Translations under genes and position numbers: made by a program | DNA from: Bacteroidaceae bacterium | Lineage (GTDB): Bacteria > Bacteroidota > Bacteroidia > Bacteroidales > Bacteroidaceae | Length of the DNA stretch: 64,000 nt | Direction: 5' to 3' | Assembly: GCA_017481875.1 (NCBI GenBank) | Contig: JAFUOP010000031.1 | Location: 110,108-174,107, forward strand | In this document: positions 33,921 to 42,648 of the stretch, piece by piece | Layout of the letters: every line of letters begins with the position of its first letter | Numbering within the stretch: the stretch's first letter is position 1 | Notes under the pieces: model-generated | What the model saw: the letters and a program-made list of their open reading frames with translations, nothing else | Databases searched by the model: none | Told to the model about the DNA's origin: nothing

Positions 33921-34802
33921 ATGAAAGAAAAAACTATTGCCGACGTATTCTCGCATACGATAGACGAATTGCTGAGCAGCGGCGGTTCCCAAGATATGTT
34001 CCACCATCGCCGCGACGGCGAGCCTATGCCTTCGTGGCGCGTGTTGTCCGAGGCGGTGGATATTGTGCGTGCCATTGTGTTCCCCGGTTACTTTGGCGAC
34101 TCGGTGCAGGAGCACCATACCCTTGCATATAAAACAGGTATGAACATAGACCGCCTGTACAAAATTCTGTGCGAGCAGATTTGTGCCGGCCTCTGCTACA
34201 GCAATAATTGCGACTGCCCCGCCACTGCGGCCACTGCGGCAAGCAAAATGGCACTCTCGTTCATAGAGTATCTGCCCACGCTGCGTGCAGCCCTTGCAAA
34301 AGATGTGGAGGCTACATACAACGGCGACCCCGCTGCCACAGGCTTTGGCGAGGTAATCAGCTGCTACCCCAGCATAAAGGCTGTGAGCAACTACCGCATG
34401 GCGCACCGCCTTTTGGAATTGGGCGTGCCACTTATTCCCCGCATAATCACAGAGATTGCCCACAGCGAAACGGGCATAGATATTCACCCTGGTGCGCAGA
34501 TAGGTGACTATTTCACAATAGACCACGGCACGGGTATCGTTATAGGCGAAACCTGCATCATTGGCAGCAATGTGAAGCTGTACCAGGGAGTTACATTAGG
34601 TGCCAAGAGCTTCCCGCTCGACGAAAACGGTAACCCCATTAAGGGTATTCCCCGCCACCCGATATTGGAGGACAACGTAATTGTTTACAGCAACGCCACC
34701 ATTCTTGGGCGAGTAACCGTGGGCCGCGATGCGGTTATAGGCGGTAACATCTGGGTTACCGAGAACGTTCCCGCAGGGGCACACATTGTGCAGAGAAAAT
34801 AA
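33921..34802 (+). CDS. cysE: Serine O-acetyltransferase
   Basis: 293 residues; makes O-acetylserine for CysK. An N-terminal helical domain of about 140 residues precedes the left-handed beta-helix with hexapeptide repeats (IDIHPGAQIGDYFTIDHGTG, VIGETCIIGSNVKLYQGVTL, VTVGRDAVIGGN). The catalytic His in DIHPGA and DHGTG is kept. It ends with short charged residues rather than the long Ile-ending tail typical of E. coli CysE, so the CysK-binding tail may differ. Last gene of the operon, followed by a 49-bp palindrome. Confidence 0.92.
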   Translation: MKEKTIADVFSHTIDELLSSGGSQDMFHHRRDGEPMPSWRVLSEAVDIVRAIVFPGYFGDSVQEHHTLAYKTGMNIDRLYKILCEQICAGLCYSNNCDCPATAATAASKMALSFIEYLPTLRAALAKDVEATYNGDPAATGFGEVISCYPSIKAVSNYRMAHRLLELGVPLIPRIITEIAHSETGIDIHPGAQIGDYFTIDHGTGIVIGETCIIGSNVKLYQGVTLGAKSFPLDENGNPIKGIPRHPILEDNVIVYSNATILGRVTVGRDAVIGGNIWVTENVPAGAHIVQRK

Positions 34803-34812
34803 CGACCTGAAC

Positions 34813-34861
34813 ACATTTGTACACTTTTTTCGGCATAATGCCGAAAAAAGTGTACAAATGT
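34813..34861. terminator. 49-bp palindrome after cysE
   Basis: Two 24-base arms (beginning ACATTTGTACAC and ending GTGTACAAATGT) are perfect reverse complements around one central base. A and T runs of six lie inside the arms. It starts 11 bases after the cysE stop and can fold as a long hairpin, so a terminator is the simplest reading. Confidence 0.75.
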
Positions 34862-34884
34862 TTATGATGTATCGTAAAATTTAC

Positions 34885-34892
34885 TATCTTCG
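34885..34892 (+). promoter_or_regulatory. -7 box of the his operon
   Basis: TATCTTCG lies about 80 bases before the leader peptide start and 24 bases after the palindrome. A matching -33 box is not clear. Confidence 0.55.
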
Positions 34893-34971
34893 CGATGTGA
34901 AAACGCAAAATAGGTTGCAAAATGTGAGCAGCCGGCGTTGTTAGGGTAATAAAATAAGAAATATATAGAAA

Positions 34972-35031
34972 ATGTTTATGCGAAACGTATATCACCACCA
35001 TCATCGCCTGTCTCAAAAAAGAGTTGGGTAA
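34972..35031 (+). CDS. hisL: his operon leader peptide
   Basis: A 19-residue peptide, MFMRNVYHHHHRLSQKRVG, with four consecutive histidine codons, placed 100 bases before hisG and 36 bases before a terminator hairpin. Ribosome stalling at the His codons under histidine starvation would be expected to favour read-through, as in enteric his attenuation. Translation could also start at the second ATG (34978). Confidence 0.85.
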   Translation: MFMRNVYHHHHRLSQKRVG

Positions 35032-35067
35032 GTGGGGTGTTCCCGTTTTGCGAACGCTATAATCTAT

Positions 35068-35108
35068 GGGCTTACCTGCAAGAAAGGTAGGCTCTTTTTT
35101 ATTTTTTT
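35068..35108 (+). terminator. Attenuator terminator of the his operon
   Basis: GGGCTTACCT pairs with AGGTAGGCTC (one or two G-U pairs), loop GCAAGAA, followed by TTTTTTATTTTTTT. It lies between the leader peptide and hisG. Confidence 0.88.
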
Positions 35109-35130
35109 GAAATAATAAAACAATAATAAT

Positions 35131-35982
35131 ATGCTGAGAATTGCTGTACAGACAAAAGGACGCTTGAACGAGCAGAGTATGCAGCTGCTGCGCGATGCGG
35201 GCGTTACCATTAAAGAGGAAAAGAGAAAGTTTTTGATGCGTGCATCGGATTTCCCTGTGGAGATTCTCTTTTTGCGCGACGATGATATTCCGCAAACGGT
35301 GTCGATGGGTGCTGCCGATTTGGGTATTGTGGGCTATAACGAAGTGGCCGAGCGTGGCTACGATGTGGATATCCTGCAAAAACTTGGGTTTGGCGGTTGC
35401 CGCATTTCGCTTGCCATTCCCAAGACCGATGCTTATGAGGGGCTTGGCTATTTCAACGGCAAGCGTATTGCCACATCGTACCCCAATGTGCTCACAAAAT
35501 ATTTCCACGAGAATGGCATTGAGGCCGAGATTCACACCATCACGGGCTCGGTGGAGATTGCTCCCGCCGCGGGGCTTGCCGATGCTATTTTCGACATTGT
35601 GTCGTCGGGTGGCACGCTCATAACCAACGGCCTTGTGGAGGTGGAGCAGGTGCTTCACTCCGAGGCGGTGCTCATTGGTACTCCTGGCTTGAGCGAAGAT
35701 AAAATGGCCATTGCCCGCCAGCTGATGTCGCGCTTTGAGTCGGTTCTCAAGGGTGCGGGTAAAAAGTACCTGTTGCTGAATATTCCCACCGCAGCGCTCG
35801 ACGAGGCTGTGAAGATTCTCCCTGCCATGCGCAGCCCCACTGTGATTCCTCTTGCGCAGAAGGATTGGTGCTCGTTGCAGACGGTGGTCGATGAAAAACA
35901 GTTGTGGAGTGTGATAGAGCAGTTGAAGGCTATTGGTGCTGAGGATATTTTGGTATTGGCTCTCGAAAAGATTGTATTATGA
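35131..35982 (+). CDS. hisG: ATP phosphoribosyltransferase
   Basis: First enzyme of histidine synthesis, joining ATP and PRPP. 283 residues, the long form with a C-terminal regulatory ACT-like domain (from about 210; PTVIPLAQKDWCSLQTVV), so feedback inhibition by histidine without HisZ is expected. RIAVQTKGRLNEQSM, ADLGIVGYNEV, RIATSYPNVLTKYF and the PRPP loop DIVSSGGTL are visible. Its stop overlaps hisD by 4 bases. Confidence 0.95.
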   Translation: MLRIAVQTKGRLNEQSMQLLRDAGVTIKEEKRKFLMRASDFPVEILFLRDDDIPQTVSMGAADLGIVGYNEVAERGYDVDILQKLGFGGCRISLAIPKTDAYEGLGYFNGKRIATSYPNVLTKYFHENGIEAEIHTITGSVEIAPAAGLADAIFDIVSSGGTLITNGLVEVEQVLHSEAVLIGTPGLSEDKMAIARQLMSRFESVLKGAGKKYLLLNIPTAALDEAVKILPAMRSPTVIPLAQKDWCSLQTVVDEKQLWSVIEQLKAIGAEDILVLALEKIVL

Positions 35983-37262
35983 TAAAACGATATATAAACC
36001 CTGCTCGCAGTGAGTGGGGCGCGCTGTGTGAGCGTGTGGTTACCGACGACGCGGTTATTGCCGCACGCGTAGATTCCATAATAGAGCGTGTGAGGCGCGA
36101 TGGCGACAAGGCTATCTGTGAGCTTGCCCGCGAGATTGACGGTGTGGAACTTGCTGCCATTGAGGTGAGCGAGGAGGAGAAACGCGAGGCTTTTGCTCTT
36201 GTGCCACAGGAGTTGAAAGATGCCATTGCAAAGGCAGCCCGCAACATCACCCGTTTTCACATGGCGCAGCGTTTCAATGAAATTGAGGTTGTTACATCGC
36301 CCGGGGTAAAATGTGTGCAGCGTGCGGTGCCCATTCAAAAAGTGGGGCTTTATGTCCCCGGTGGCACTGCTCCTCTCTTCTCCACGGTGCTTATGCTTGC
36401 CATTCCCGCAAAGGTGGCGGGTTGCAAGGAGATTGTACTCTGCACTCCCGTGAACAAGCAAGGCAAGGTGGCACCTGCTGTGCTTTCGGCCGCTATGGTG
36501 TGCGGTGTTGATAGAATCTTTAAGGTGGGTGGTGCACAGGCTGTGGCCGCAATGGCATACGGCACAGAGAGCATTCCCGCCGTGGATAAGATATTCGGGC
36601 CGGGTAACCGCTATGTAACGAAGGCCAAGGAGCGTGTTACAAGCTGTGTGTCGATAGATATGCCCGCAGGCCCGTCGGAGGTGCTTGTGATGGCCGACGA
36701 TACCGCTTGCCCTGCATTTGTGGCAAGCGACCTTCTTTCGCAGGCCGAGCACGGCGTGGATTCGCAGGCTATACTTGTGTGTGGCAGCACCGCCATTGCC
36801 GATACTGTTGATGCCTGTGTGGCCGAACAGCTTGCAAAGCTGCCTCGCAAGGAACTTGCCGCCAAGGCTTTGGAGAACAGTCGCACAATAGTTCTGCCCA
36901 CGCTTGAGGAGCAGGTAGCGTTTGTAAACAGCTATGCACCCGAGCACTTGATAATATCAATGAATAATCCTTGGGGTGTGGCCGACGACATTACAGCAGC
37001 AGGCAGTGTGTTCATAGGCAACTACTCGCCCGAGAGTGCCGGCGACTATGCATCGGGTACCAACCACACACTGCCCACAAGTGGCTGGGCACGCTCTTGC
37101 AGCGGTGTGAACCTCGACAGCTTTGTGCGCAAAATAACATATCAGGAACTTACAAAAGAGGGTATAGACGAGCTTGGTGGCACCATTGTTGCCATGGCAA
37201 AGGCCGAAGGCCTCGATGCTCACGCTGCGGCAGCCCTTTTGCGTATGGGTAAAGAACTATGA
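35979..37262 (+). CDS. hisD: Histidinol dehydrogenase
   Basis: Final enzyme: oxidises histidinol to histidine in two NAD-dependent steps using zinc. 427 residues. VGLYVPGGTAPLFSTVLM, GGAQAVAAMAYGTESIP, KIFGPGNRYVTKAKE and SYAPEHLI are family signatures; DLLSQAEHGVDSQAILV contains metal-binding residues. Overlaps hisG by 4 bases and hisC by about 4. Confidence 0.95.
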   Translation: MIKRYINPARSEWGALCERVVTDDAVIAARVDSIIERVRRDGDKAICELAREIDGVELAAIEVSEEEKREAFALVPQELKDAIAKAARNITRFHMAQRFNEIEVVTSPGVKCVQRAVPIQKVGLYVPGGTAPLFSTVLMLAIPAKVAGCKEIVLCTPVNKQGKVAPAVLSAAMVCGVDRIFKVGGAQAVAAMAYGTESIPAVDKIFGPGNRYVTKAKERVTSCVSIDMPAGPSEVLVMADDTACPAFVASDLLSQAEHGVDSQAILVCGSTAIADTVDACVAEQLAKLPRKELAAKALENSRTIVLPTLEEQVAFVNSYAPEHLIISMNNPWGVADDITAAGSVFIGNYSPESAGDYASGTNHTLPTSGWARSCSGVNLDSFVRKITYQELTKEGIDELGGTIVAMAKAEGLDAHAAAALLRMGKEL

Positions 37263-38302
37263 TTATGAATATCGATGATGTAATGCGGCTTGTCCGCAAA
37301 AATATAAAATCGCTTGCGCCCTATTCCACCGCACGCGACGAGTATAAAGGGGCATTGGGCGTTTTCCTCGATGCCAACGAGAATCCTTTTGACAACGGCT
37401 TCAACCGCTACCCCGACCCTCGCCAGGCCGAGCTGAAGGCTCGTATTGCGCCTATGAAGGGTGTAGCTGTGGAGCAGATGTTCATAGGCAACGGCAGCGA
37501 CGAGGCCATAGACCTCTGTTTCCGCATCTTCTGCGAGCCGCGTATAGATAATGTGGTGGCCATTGCGCCCAGCTATGGTATGTACCGTGTGGCGGCCGAC
37601 ATAAACGATGTTGAAGTGCGCGAGGTACAGCTTGGCAGTGATTTTTCCCTGCCTGCCGATGAGTTACTCGCTGCTTGCGATGAGAACACCAAACTAATGT
37701 TTGTATGCTCGCCCAACAATCCTTCGGGCAATATATTCCCCATTGAACAGATGCGCTATCTGCTCAATAATTTTAAAGGAGTGCTTGTGGTAGATGAGGC
37801 TTATATTGATTTTGCATCGCAACCAAGCCTTACAACCCTGCTTGGCGAGTACAAGAACTTGATTGTTCTGCAAACCCTCTCCAAAGCATACGGCCTTGCA
37901 GGCTTGCGCCTGGGGCTTGCGTTTGCTGCAAAGGAGGTGATGGCACTTTTTGCCAATGTGAAATATCCTTATAACATAAACAAGGCGGGTATGCTGCGTG
38001 CAATGAAGTTGCTCGACCGTGATGTGGAGAGCGAGATTGAGCTCATAGTGAGCGAGCGTGCCCGCGTTGCCGAGGCACTGCAACAAATGCCCTGCGTTGA
38101 AAAGGTCTTTCCCTCCGATGCCAATTTCCTGCTTGTGAGGGTGAGCAATGCACGCGCCCTCTACGATGCGCTTATAGCACGCGAGGTTATCGTGCGCGAC
38201 CGTTCAAAAGTAAAGGGGTGCAGCGAGTGTTTGAGAATTACAATAGGTACACCCGGCGAGAACGATAAAATGCTTGCCGTGGTAAAAGATTTTGAAAAAT
38301 GA
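37259..38302 (+). CDS. hisC: Histidinol-phosphate aminotransferase
   Basis: PLP enzyme converting imidazole acetol phosphate to histidinol phosphate. 347 residues. LDANENPFDNGFNRYPDP, GNGSDEAID, CSPNNPSGN, VVDEAYIDF and the PLP lysine in TLSKAYGLAGLRLG are clear. Start at 37259 overlaps the hisD stop; a second ATG two codons later (37265) is equally possible. Confidence 0.95.
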   Translation: MIMNIDDVMRLVRKNIKSLAPYSTARDEYKGALGVFLDANENPFDNGFNRYPDPRQAELKARIAPMKGVAVEQMFIGNGSDEAIDLCFRIFCEPRIDNVVAIAPSYGMYRVAADINDVEVREVQLGSDFSLPADELLAACDENTKLMFVCSPNNPSGNIFPIEQMRYLLNNFKGVLVVDEAYIDFASQPSLTTLLGEYKNLIVLQTLSKAYGLAGLRLGLAFAAKEVMALFANVKYPYNINKAGMLRAMKLLDRDVESEIELIVSERARVAEALQQMPCVEKVFPSDANFLLVRVSNARALYDALIAREVIVRDRSKVKGCSECLRITIGTPGENDKMLAVVKDFEK

Positions 38303-39423
38303 AAAAGGCACTTTTTATAGACCGCGACGGAACAATTATATGGGAACCACCTGTAACGGAACAGGTGGATACGCTTGAGCAGCTTGTATTTATGCCGGCT
38401 GCAATAGGCTCGCTTGCACGCATTGCCGAGAGCGATTTTGAACTTGTGCTTGCAAGCAACCAAGATGGTTTGGGCACCGATGCCTATCCGCGCGAGCAGT
38501 TCGATATTGTGCACAACAAAATGCTGCAGGTGCTTGCAGGCGAGGGGGTTGAATTTGCCGACCAACTGATAGATGTTACTTACAAGAGCGATAACAAGCC
38601 CACACGCAAGCCCGGCACCGGTATGTTCGGCAAGTATATGACAGGCGAGTACGACCTGTCGCGCTGTTTTGTCATTGGCGACCGTCTCACCGATGTGGAA
38701 CTTGCCAGGAATCTGGGCGCAAAGGCTATTCTATACACTGCCGATGCGGCACGCATAGAGGAGATGCGTGCTTTGCCCTATGCCGATGTGTGCGTGCTTG
38801 CCACCGATAGCTGGGCTGCCATTGCCGAGTTCCTGCGTTGCGAGGAGCGCACTGCCACCGTGGTGCGCAAAACCAAAGAGACCGATATAACGGTGAGCAT
38901 CGACCTCGACGGTCGTGGCGCATCGGGCATAGATACGGGGCTTAAATTCCTCGACCATATGCTCGACCAGATAGTGCACCACGCAGGTGTGTCGTTGCAG
39001 GTGAAGGCTGTGGGCGACCTTGCAGTAGATGAGCACCACACTATGGAAGATATTGCAATTGTGCTGGGTGAGGCTGTGGTTAAGGCTCTCGGCAGCAAGC
39101 GTGGCATAGGCCGTTATGGCTTTGTGTTGCCTATGGACGAGAGCCGCGCTATGGTACTCATAGATTTCGGTGGCAGAATAGATTTTTGCTGGGACGTTTC
39201 TTTTACACGTGAGTATGTGGGTGATGTTCCCACCGAGATGTTCAGCCACTTCTTCAAGTCGTTGGCTGCGGCTATGGGGTGCAACCTGCACATAAAGGCG
39301 CAGGGTGAAAATAACCACCACATTGCCGAGGGTATTTTCAAGGCGTTTGCGCGTGCATTGCGTATGGCGGTGAAGCGCGAGCCGTTCAGTTACGAATTGC
39401 CAAGCAGTAAAGGAGTTTTATGA
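38299..39423 (+). CDS. hisB: Bifunctional histidinol-phosphatase / IGP dehydratase
   Basis: 374 residues, a fusion. The N-terminal HAD phosphatase (about 1-165; FIDRDGTIIWEPP, LASNQDGLGT, VIGDRLTDVELA) is HisN type. The C-terminal imidazoleglycerol-phosphate dehydratase (about 180-374) has the metal-binding sets FLDHMLDQIVHHAG, DEHHTMEDIAI and HFFKSLA...H. The fusion is best known from enteric bacteria. Overlaps hisC and hisH by 4 bases each. Confidence 0.95.
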   Translation: MKKALFIDRDGTIIWEPPVTEQVDTLEQLVFMPAAIGSLARIAESDFELVLASNQDGLGTDAYPREQFDIVHNKMLQVLAGEGVEFADQLIDVTYKSDNKPTRKPGTGMFGKYMTGEYDLSRCFVIGDRLTDVELARNLGAKAILYTADAARIEEMRALPYADVCVLATDSWAAIAEFLRCEERTATVVRKTKETDITVSIDLDGRGASGIDTGLKFLDHMLDQIVHHAGVSLQVKAVGDLAVDEHHTMEDIAIVLGEAVVKALGSKRGIGRYGFVLPMDESRAMVLIDFGGRIDFCWDVSFTREYVGDVPTEMFSHFFKSLAAAMGCNLHIKAQGENNHHIAEGIFKAFARALRMAVKREPFSYELPSSKGVL

Positions 39424-40010
39424 TAGCTATTGTAGATTATGATACAGGTAACCTGCGTTCGGTGTGCAATGCGCTCGACCGCATTGGGGCCGAATATTGC
39501 GTTACCGACAACCACGATATTATAAAAAATGCCGACAAGGTGCTGTTGCCCGGGGTGGGCGAGGCTTCGTCGGCTATGCAGAAACTGAGTGAGCGCGGCT
39601 TGTGCGATGTTATCAGGGGGCTTAAACAGCCCGTGCTTGGTATATGCATAGGCTTGCAGCTTATGTGCCGCAGCAGCGAGGAGGGCAATGCCCGCTGCCT
39701 GGGTATCTTCGATGCCGAGGTGCGCCGTTTTACACCATCGCCTGCCGAAGGCGTAAAGGTGCCTCATATGGGCTGGAACGAGATTCGCAACCTGCAATCG
39801 CCACTCTTCAAGGGCATAGATGAGGGTGCATTTGTCTATTTTGTTCACTCATTTGCGGCCGATGTATGTGCCGGTACCATTGCTACATCGTGCAACGGGC
39901 GTGAGTTTGCGGCTGCAATAAACAAGGAAAATTTTTACGGTGCGCAGTTCCACCCCGAAAAGAGCGGTGCCGTGGGAGAGTGTATTTTGAAAAACTTTAT
40001 TGAATTGTGA
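39420..40010 (+). CDS. hisH: IGP synthase, glutamine amidotransferase subunit
   Basis: 196 residues. Supplies ammonia to HisF. The catalytic triad is visible: Cys in LGICIGLQLM, and His and Glu in FHPEKSGAVG. YDTGNLRSVCNALD and LPGVGEASSAM mark the N-terminus. Overlaps hisB and hisA by 4 bases. Confidence 0.95.
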   Translation: MIAIVDYDTGNLRSVCNALDRIGAEYCVTDNHDIIKNADKVLLPGVGEASSAMQKLSERGLCDVIRGLKQPVLGICIGLQLMCRSSEEGNARCLGIFDAEVRRFTPSPAEGVKVPHMGWNEIRNLQSPLFKGIDEGAFVYFVHSFAADVCAGTIATSCNGREFAAAINKENFYGAQFHPEKSGAVGECILKNFIEL

Positions 40011-40735
40011 TGGAACTGATTCCTGCTATAGATTTGATAGATGGGCGTTGCGTGCGCCTCACACAGGGTGATTACGACATTAAAAAGGTATATGAGCAGA
40101 ACCCTGTGGATATGGCCAAAATGTATGCCGACTGCGGTGTACGTCGCCTGCACGTAGTGGACCTCGATGGCGCGAAGGCCAAGGAGCCTTGTAATCTGCG
40201 CGTGCTTGAGCAGCTTGCCACAAGCACCGGCCTCGACATTGAGTGGGGTGGTGGCATTAAAAGCAGCGATGCGCTGCGCGCGGCAATAAACGCGGGTGCC
40301 AACAGAGTGATTTGTGGCAGCGTGGCTGTGGATAACAGGGAACTCTTTGCCGAGTGGTTGCAGAACTATGGTGCCGGGCACGTTATTCTGGGTGCCGATG
40401 TACGTGGCCGCAATGTGGCTACTCACGGCTGGCTCAAAGAGTCGCAGGTGAGCATCGACGAGATAATAGGGTGGTTCCTGCCCTTTGGCCTCAAGCAACT
40501 CATCTGCACCGACATATCCAAAGATGGTATGTTGCAAGGCCCCAATTTCCCACTCTATGTGGAGCTGAAGGAGAATTTCCCCACTGTGGATACAACGTTG
40601 AGTGGTGGCATAAGTTCTATGAATGATATTCGCAAGGCGCAAGAGCTGGGCCTGCACAGTGTAATTATAGGCAAGGCTATTTACGAAGGCCGCATAACCC
40701 TTAAAGATTTGGAGCTATGGTTGCAAAACGAATAA
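40007..40735 (+). CDS. hisA: ProFAR isomerase
   Basis: 242-residue TIM barrel. IPAIDLIDGRCVRLTQGDY contains the catalytic base Asp; DLDGAKAKEP, EWGGGIKSSDALR, and TDISKDGMLQGPN (catalytic Asp) and SGGISSMNDI follow. Its end overlaps the start of hisF by 19 bases. Confidence 0.95.
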   Translation: MMELIPAIDLIDGRCVRLTQGDYDIKKVYEQNPVDMAKMYADCGVRRLHVVDLDGAKAKEPCNLRVLEQLATSTGLDIEWGGGIKSSDALRAAINAGANRVICGSVAVDNRELFAEWLQNYGAGHVILGADVRGRNVATHGWLKESQVSIDEIIGWFLPFGLKQLICTDISKDGMLQGPNFPLYVELKENFPTVDTTLSGGISSMNDIRKAQELGLHSVIIGKAIYEGRITLKDLELWLQNE

Positions 40736-41472
40736 TTCCCTGCCTCGACGTGAAGGAGGGGCGCACCGTTAAGGGCATAAATTTTCTCAGCCTGCAAGAT
40801 GTGGGCGATGCTGTGGAGCTTGGCCGTATGTATGCACGTCAGGGTGCCGACGAGCTCGTTTATCTTGATATAAGTGCCACATTCGAGGGGCGCAACACGT
40901 TTACCTCGCTTGTGGAGCGCATAGCATCTAATATAAATATACCGTTTACCGTGGGTGGCGGAATTTCCACCATTGAAGATGCCGCCCGCCTGCTCGATGC
41001 CGGTGCCGACAAAATTTCTATTAACAGTGCGGCGGTGCGCAACCCGCAGTTGATTGACGAGATTGCATCGAAGTATGGCAGCCAGTTTGTGGTGCTTGCA
41101 GTAGATGCCAAGCAGATAGATGGCGTGTGGCGCATAACCACGCACGGTGGCCGCCAATTCACCGAGAAGGAACTCTTTTCGTGGGCCCGCGAGGGGCAGG
41201 AGCGCGGTGCAGGCGAGATACTCTTTACCTCTATGGACCACGACGGCACGCGCAACGGCTACCCTTGCGACACCTTTGCTGCTCTTGCATCGGAGTTGTC
41301 CATTCCCATAATAGCGTCGGGCGGTGCCGGCTGTGTGGGCGACATTGCCGATGTGCTTTCCAAAGGCAAGGCCGATGCGGCACTTGCGGCAAGCATTTTC
41401 CACTATGGCGAAATTACCGTGGAGGCACTTAAAAAGGAACTGCAGAAACAGAATGTTAAGGTAAGATTATAA
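40717..41472 (+). CDS. hisF: IGP synthase, cyclase subunit
   Basis: 251-residue TIM barrel. RIIPCLDVKEGRTVKGINF with the catalytic Asp, DISATFEGR, TVGGGISTIEDA, SINSAAVRNP, SMDHDGTRNGYP (second catalytic Asp) and ASGGAGCVGDIADV. Partner of HisH. The hisF start lies within the 3' end of hisA. Confidence 0.95.
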   Translation: MVAKRIIPCLDVKEGRTVKGINFLSLQDVGDAVELGRMYARQGADELVYLDISATFEGRNTFTSLVERIASNINIPFTVGGGISTIEDAARLLDAGADKISINSAAVRNPQLIDEIASKYGSQFVVLAVDAKQIDGVWRITTHGGRQFTEKELFSWAREGQERGAGEILFTSMDHDGTRNGYPCDTFAALASELSIPIIASGGAGCVGDIADVLSKGKADAALAASIFHYGEITVEALKKELQKQNVKVRL

Positions 41473-41556
41473 TGCGATTGTCATACTGAACGAAGTGAAG
41501 TATCTCTTAAGGTGTTGAATGATATTTTAGATAATAAAATAATAAGATTATAAGAT

Positions 41557-42156
41557 ATGAATTTTTCCGATTTCGATTTATCAAAGAATAGCGACGGCCT
41601 GTTGCCCGTGGTTGTGCAGGACTGCGCTACATTGAAGGTGCTTATGGTTGCATATATGAACCGTGAGGCATTTGAAAAGACTGTAGAGACAGGCAAGGCT
41701 ACATTCTACAGCCGTTCACGCAAAGCTCTGTGGACAAAGGGCGAAACAAGTGGCAATTTCATAGAGGTGGTGCAAATGTACCCCGACTGCGACAATGACA
41801 CGTTGCTCATTATGGGCAAGCCTTACGGCCCTGCCTGCCACCGTGGTACTACAGCCTGCTTCGACACCCCCGAAACCGAGGGGTTCATTCGCAAGCTCGA
41901 AAGGGTTATACAGGGCCGCCACGCAGCTATGCCCGAGGGCTCATATACCACTCACCTGTTCAACAAAGGTGTGAACAAGATTGCACAGAAGGTGGGTGAA
42001 GAGGCTGTGGAAACGGTTATCGAGGCTATCGATGGCAACAAAGAGCGTTACCTCTACGAGGCTTGCGACCTAGTCTATCACCTGTTGGTGCTCAACGAGC
42101 AGATGGGTTTCACATTACAGGATATGGAGCGCGAGCTCGCCGAAAGACATAGCTGA
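41557..42156 (+). CDS. hisI: Bifunctional PRA-CH / PRA-PH (HisIE)
   Basis: 199 residues, two domains. PRA-CH (about 1-115) has LMVAYMNREAFEKT, FYSRSRKALWTKGETSGN and the metal-binding DCDNDT and ACHRGTTACF. PRA-PH (about 118-199) has the MazG-like helices KVGEEAVETVIEA and YEACDLVYHLLVL. The 84-base gap before it is the largest in the operon and holds a short dispersed-repeat-like sequence. Confidence 0.94.
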   Translation: MNFSDFDLSKNSDGLLPVVVQDCATLKVLMVAYMNREAFEKTVETGKATFYSRSRKALWTKGETSGNFIEVVQMYPDCDNDTLLIMGKPYGPACHRGTTACFDTPETEGFIRKLERVIQGRHAAMPEGSYTTHLFNKGVNKIAQKVGEEAVETVIEAIDGNKERYLYEACDLVYHLLVLNEQMGFTLQDMERELAERHS

Positions 42157-42158
42157 TT

Positions 42159-42548
42159 ATGAGACTTTCTGTTTTTTCTGTAATAGTTACCATAGCTCTG
42201 CTGCTCGTGGCTTGCGGTGGCAATAATAAAAAATCCTCAGCAGATTATAGTGAAATTTTAGGTTTGTGGGTATTGGAAGGCGCGCAAGGCGATGCTAAAA
42301 AGGAGATTATGTTCAACGAAGATAGCACGGGCTTTGTTTTTGTGGCCGATACTTTCCATTGTGGAATTTCTTGGCTGCCCGGGGAAAATTCTATCGACGT
42401 TAAGTATAATTATAATAAAAATGGTATAAAATCGTCTGTTACTAAGGTCTTAAAGCCCGTTATTGTAGTTGATACATTAACGTTGCAAGAAATCGCTACC
42501 GGTGGTGCACAGGCCGAGATTACTAAATATATACGCTATAAGCAATAA
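42159..42548 (+). CDS. Small lipoprotein at the end of the his operon
   Basis: 129 residues with a lipoprotein signal MRLSVFSVIVTIALLLVAC (Cys19). The mature part reads as a small beta-barrel of lipocalin-like type (ILGLWVLEGAQGD, IMFNEDSTGFVFV, SIDVKYNYNKNG), but this is only a fold guess. It starts 3 bases after hisI, so it is cotranscribed with the his genes although no link to histidine metabolism is visible. Its stop codon is inside the palindromic terminator. Confidence 0.75.
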   Translation: MRLSVFSVIVTIALLLVACGGNNKKSSADYSEILGLWVLEGAQGDAKKEIMFNEDSTGFVFVADTFHCGISWLPGENSIDVKYNYNKNGIKSSVTKVLKPVIVVDTLTLQEIATGGAQAEITKYIRYKQ

Positions 42549-42595
42549 GCTAAAGAAGGCAACCCCCGGGGGTTGCCTTCTTTAGCTTATTGCTT
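42540..42595. terminator. 56-bp perfect palindrome ending the his operon
   Basis: Two 28-base arms meet at CCCCCGGGGG with no mismatch; the left arm contains the last codons and stop of the lipoprotein gene. There is no T-run after the stem. It lies between convergent genes and can act in both directions. Confidence 0.75.
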
Positions 42596-42648
42596 GAAAC
42601 CTGTTTTTAAAAGTTCCTTATGCCACAATGGCTTGTTATATTTTTGGA

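Noticed and set aside
34756-35658. Minus-strand frame over hisG and the leader
   Set aside because: Covers the leader peptide, the attenuator and hisG in the opposite sense; composition is not protein-like.
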